A stretch of DNA of 64,000 nt from Numida meleagris (Eukaryota > Chordata > Aves > Galliformes > Numididae). Position numbers and translations under genes: made by a program. Below the pieces are notes generated by a model. That model saw only the letters and a program-made list of their open reading frames with translations, had not been told where the DNA came from and did no database searches. The stretch lies in contig NC_034409.1 of the NCBI RefSeq assembly GCF_002078875.1, forward strand, positions 61,653,874-61,717,873. The letters are read 5' to 3'. Below, one piece after another: positions 60,851 to 64,000 of this stretch (positions are counted from its first letter, which is position 1; each line of letters begins with the position of its first letter).

Positions 60851-61969
60851 CTCTCCCGTAAGCCGAGCGATTTCCAGCCGTGTCGGGAATGAGTGTTGGA
60901 AATACGCTTTTCCTGCGTGTCTGTAGCCTCGTGTGGGGGTAACTGCGGGGCTCGGGCCCAGCGCCGTCGCTGGGTGCTGCGAAGGGATGAAGTGCTGGTG
61001 TGGAGCAGGTAAGGCTTCTCAGAATGCCTCCGAAGGAGAAGCGCTGATCTTCTGTGCCAAAGTGCTGTAAAGAAAAAATAAAGCTTGTATTCGTTCAACA
61101 CGGCGGGGTGTATTTTTAGTATTGTTTGGATTGCTAAAGCGATACTGAAATTAGCCTGGTTCTGACACGTTCCTTACAGCGAGACTTTCAACAGCCTGGA
61201 GGAATGGGCTCGACTTTAATAATCTCCTGACTTTGTCTGTGGCAGAAACACCCGTGGCTCCATCCTCACGTGTGTTAGTTGATCAAGCAGAGTTTAAATG
61301 CACGGTTTTCCTTTCTGCTCCAATTTGGAGGCAGCGGGAGCTGACAGACTCACAGGCCCTGATGCTGCCATGAGGTCCTGGCACGCACACGCACCACCAC
61401 CAGCGTGAGGCTGTGGTTTGGCCGTGCGCAGAGCCCAGCAGTACAACTCCCTGGCCACGCGATGGGACGTGCTGACCTGCTGCTCATTCACTCCTCCTGC
61501 TCGAGTCAGCTCGCGACGCTCCTGACAGGTTAACTTTTTATGAGCAGACTTTCAGCCGGCTCAGGTATCACCGAGCACAGCCCCAGCTGGATCAGGTATC
61601 GTCTGCACCCCTGCAGCTGGCGCAAAGCCAGCGTTGGCTCCGGCTCTGCACTGTGCGCTCTGGCTCGTTGAGCAGGAGTGTGATATATGCCTCGGCCTGA
61701 TCCCGATCAAATCTGCACTCCTGGGTGATCCAGCGCAGGGTATGGCTGGTTTTAACGACCATGGAGCCGCAGCTCTGCCCCAATGCCACGCCAGGTGTCA
61801 CCTGGTGAGACCTGAGCTTTGCGGTACTATTTGGCTTTTTTTTGCGGTGTTAAGGATGGTGCTTAACCAGCAGGTTAACAGGAAAACGATCAGGTGAATG
61901 GTGCTGAGCAGCAGTGCTGCAAATCTTGAACCTTGCAGCCCAAGGGGAGCATTGAGGTGAAGTGAGGAA
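60851..61969. other. Region upstream of the FBXL14 promoter
   Basis: No gene is recognised. Composition falls from CpG-rich to average. An AATAAA on + near 61078-61083 follows a short AT stretch and could end a short divergent transcript. Confidence 0.35.
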
Positions 61970-62165
61970 CAGGTGAAAGACGCATGGAAGGTGTGTGAGG
62001 AGCGGCTGGGGTCGCTTGGTTTGCTCAGCCTGGAGAAGAGCGGAAGTTCGGCTGAAGAAGGACTGCTCAGAAGCGGGATGGGTCCAGCAGAGAGCCGGCA
62101 GCACGTGGAAGTGAAGTGGCACAGAGGTGGTGTTGGGATCTCCTGGTGGTTGTTGCATTACTCAT
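61970..62165 (+). mobile_element. CR1 LINE fragment (internal 3' region)
   Basis: GAGGAGCGGCTGGGGTCGCT followed by TTGGTTTGCTCAGCCTGGAG and AAGAG is the well-conserved CR1 block (normally GAGCGGCTGAGG..TTCAGCCTGGAGAAGAG). The CR1 tail is missing. It lies 1.1 kb beyond the FBXL14 CpG island. Confidence 0.75.
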
Positions 62166-64000
62166 AACTGGCAAAGCAAGAGCGAGTTCTACAAGTCGTT
62201 CTGAGAGAGCGCTAATGAAGGCTGCTGCCGTATTATCCCAAATTTGGTTGCAGAATCTTACATGGAAGTAACGTTGCATTTCCCATTCCTCAGCCCTTTC
62301 CTTTGGAACCACATTTGGGGAAAGTGGGGAAGGGCGTGCTTTAAGGCATCAAAGTTAACACAAAATATTTTTTAAATATATCTTATCAACACATTTTTTG
62401 GAGACCCCCAAGTTCCCTTTCTCACACGTTATGTTTCAGCTGCCTGTGCCTCCTTGCGAACAGTTAAGATTTAGGTGCTAAATGGAACAGCCCTGGGGCT
62501 TGGACTCTTTTTGGGGGAAAGATATGAAGTATGTTCCTGGTAGGTTTTTATTGTCTGTTCTGTCTAAGTGACAGATGTTTGGAAGCAGAGGTTTAGAAAG
62601 AAAAGTAAAAGTACATGAAAAGGGGCAATTTATCACGTGGCTGTCCGGCTGTCTTTCCAGGAGTAAGGAAATATGTGCCATGTTTATCGTGATCTCATGG
62701 TACAAATAAGAGGTGGTAATCACCATGTGATAAACTGTGTTTTATTAAAAATCTCTGCCTGCCTCTGCGCGCTCTGACGGCTAATCTGTCCCGCTGGAGC
62801 CGTGTCTGACATTCCAGCCCCTTGAGCAGCTCCCAACAGCCGCTTTCTCTTTTTGAAAGCACTTGCCAGATAAATGTTTCATTCTTTTTTTTTCCCCAGT
62901 TATACCAGTGTTCGGCAGAGGCTGGACAGTTTAGCTTGGCGGCGGTTCAGGAGGATCTGCATAACTCACTCGTGGCTTCAGGGATTGGGAGCCGTTCTTC
63001 TGTCGTGCATCTCTTGCTGCGTGGTTGGGCGTAGCATCCGCCAGGTCTTTCTGCAGTTTCCATCGCAGTCTCTCCCAGCTTGCAGGATTGCGTTTTGTTC
63101 TGTTCCATGCCTGGCTCCAGTCGATCATTTAAGAGATAACAAATGCAGATTCGTTCCCTCTCCTTTCTTTTCTTCTGCCACTCCGTTCCACGTGCTTTCT
63201 GCGTTTTTACGGCTTCCTGGAATGGAAAGCTCATGATTTTACCCACAGGAATCTTCTTGGCTTCTGGCTTTTTCCTTGCCAATAGGTGGTGGCCACTGGG
63301 GCCACAGGAGAGAAGTGGCACAAAACCGCTTCAACAGTGCAGCAAAACCCTACATCGTCTTTTAATGCAGATGGCTCTAGAGATCCAGGCTGGTATTTAA
63401 AGCATTGGTGCTTCCCTTCCCACCCTTGGAAAAAACAAGGCATGGATGTCAGCCACTGGCGTTTGGTGCAGAGGTTGCAGACCCGTGCTGTTTGGGTGTA
63501 GCCTGATAAATCCTGTTAGCTAATTTCCTGTGGCTGGCTGGTGCTGCATTTTTCAATCCTTTTGTCCAGCCCACCACCGCGTTGCTTCTCAGTTTAAAGC
63601 ATTTCTCCACATCCCAGGCTACAGTGGGGAAATTTCTCCTTTCTAAAAAAAATGTAACTGGCTTAAGAAAGAGTTCAGCTAAAGCTGCTTTGGAATTTAG
63701 GTTCTAGTGTCCTCCTCGCTCCAGGTGGCTGCAGTTGTCCTTCACAAATTGGTCTCCAGACCTTCTCCGTCAGATCTGCAGTGTGCCCACAAAACTCAGC
63801 TCGACCTGAGACAGCCCGTTGTCTTGAACAGGTTCCAGTTGGCTTCGTGGAAGGAACTTCTTGAGAGTTCATTTGGGAAATGGCTTTGTTCTGGGGAGGA
63901 GACCAAAGCGGTCCTTTGGCACTGCTGATACCTGAACCGCGATATTCTAGCTCAGCACAATGAGGGTGCTGGCTTCTTGTGGAGACAATGTGCAGTGTCA
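62166..64000. other. Intergenic, no gene recognised
   Basis: A strong acceptor-like tract (T-rich, then CCCCAG) ends at 62899, and the following DNA to about 63034 is open in one + frame, but no good donor follows within a few hundred bases and the translation is not recognised. No WNT5B coding exon is visible up to the window end. Confidence 0.35.

Noticed and set aside
58963..61101. 712-codon - strand ORF covering FBXL14 in another frame
   Set aside because: It is open through the N gap and is out of frame with the recognised F-box/LRR protein.
62822..63034. Possible coding exon after a strong CCCCAG acceptor
   Set aside because: No good donor follows, the translation is unrecognised, and it is not WNT5B-like.
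1..64000. Endogenous retroviruses, CRISPR arrays, phage or bacterial operons
   Set aside because: No LTR pairs, gag/pol motifs, spaced direct repeats or dense ORF blocks were seen; the only clear mobile elements are truncated CR1 copies.

Overview
The window reads as bird genomic DNA, most likely a galliform such as chicken (chromosome 1 by synteny). The evidence is several truncated CR1 retrotransposons with the typical avian 3' ends, long AT-rich non-coding stretches, three isolated CpG islands, and two genes that are neighbours in vertebrates. It is not prokaryotic: there are no dense ORFs, operons, CRISPR arrays or phage modules, and almost all short ORFs are noise.

Layout. (1) 1-6856 looks like the last intron of ERC1 (ELKS). 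(2) 6857-6994 is the ERC1 terminal coding exon on the + strand, followed by a probable 3' UTR with candidate poly(A) signals. (3) About 11.5-26.5 kb is intergenic, with a possible unassigned exon at 13664-13895 and a cluster of young and old CR1 copies. (4) 26.58-27.86 kb is a CpG island interrupted by an assembly gap, with a + strand splice donor at its right edge. (5) 28-55 kb is mostly single-copy non-coding DNA with CR1 remnants, a possible tRNA-derived SINE, a possible homeodomain/forkhead enhancer near 41.2 kb and a second CpG island near 51.9-52.3 kb. (6) 56.1-59.7 kb is FBXL14 on the - strand: its complete 400-codon reading frame and probable 3' UTR. Its promoter CpG island is broken by a second gap. 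(7) 60.9-64 kb is upstream DNA with one CR1 fragment.

How it fits together. ERC1 (+) and FBXL14 (-) converge, as I recall for human 12p13.33, where WNT5B (+) starts near or across FBXL14. The two orphan CpG islands between the genes could therefore be distal WNT5B promoters or lncRNA promoters; this is inference. ERC1 is a coiled-coil scaffold of active zones and cortical exocytic sites. FBXL14 is the substrate receptor of an SCF ubiquitin ligase acting on Snail-family factors. They share a locus, not a pathway. The most informative observations are the FBXL14 stop codon lying inside a consensus splice donor, and the open frame plus GC hairpin just after the ERC1 stop codon. I did not find a previously undescribed multi-gene system.
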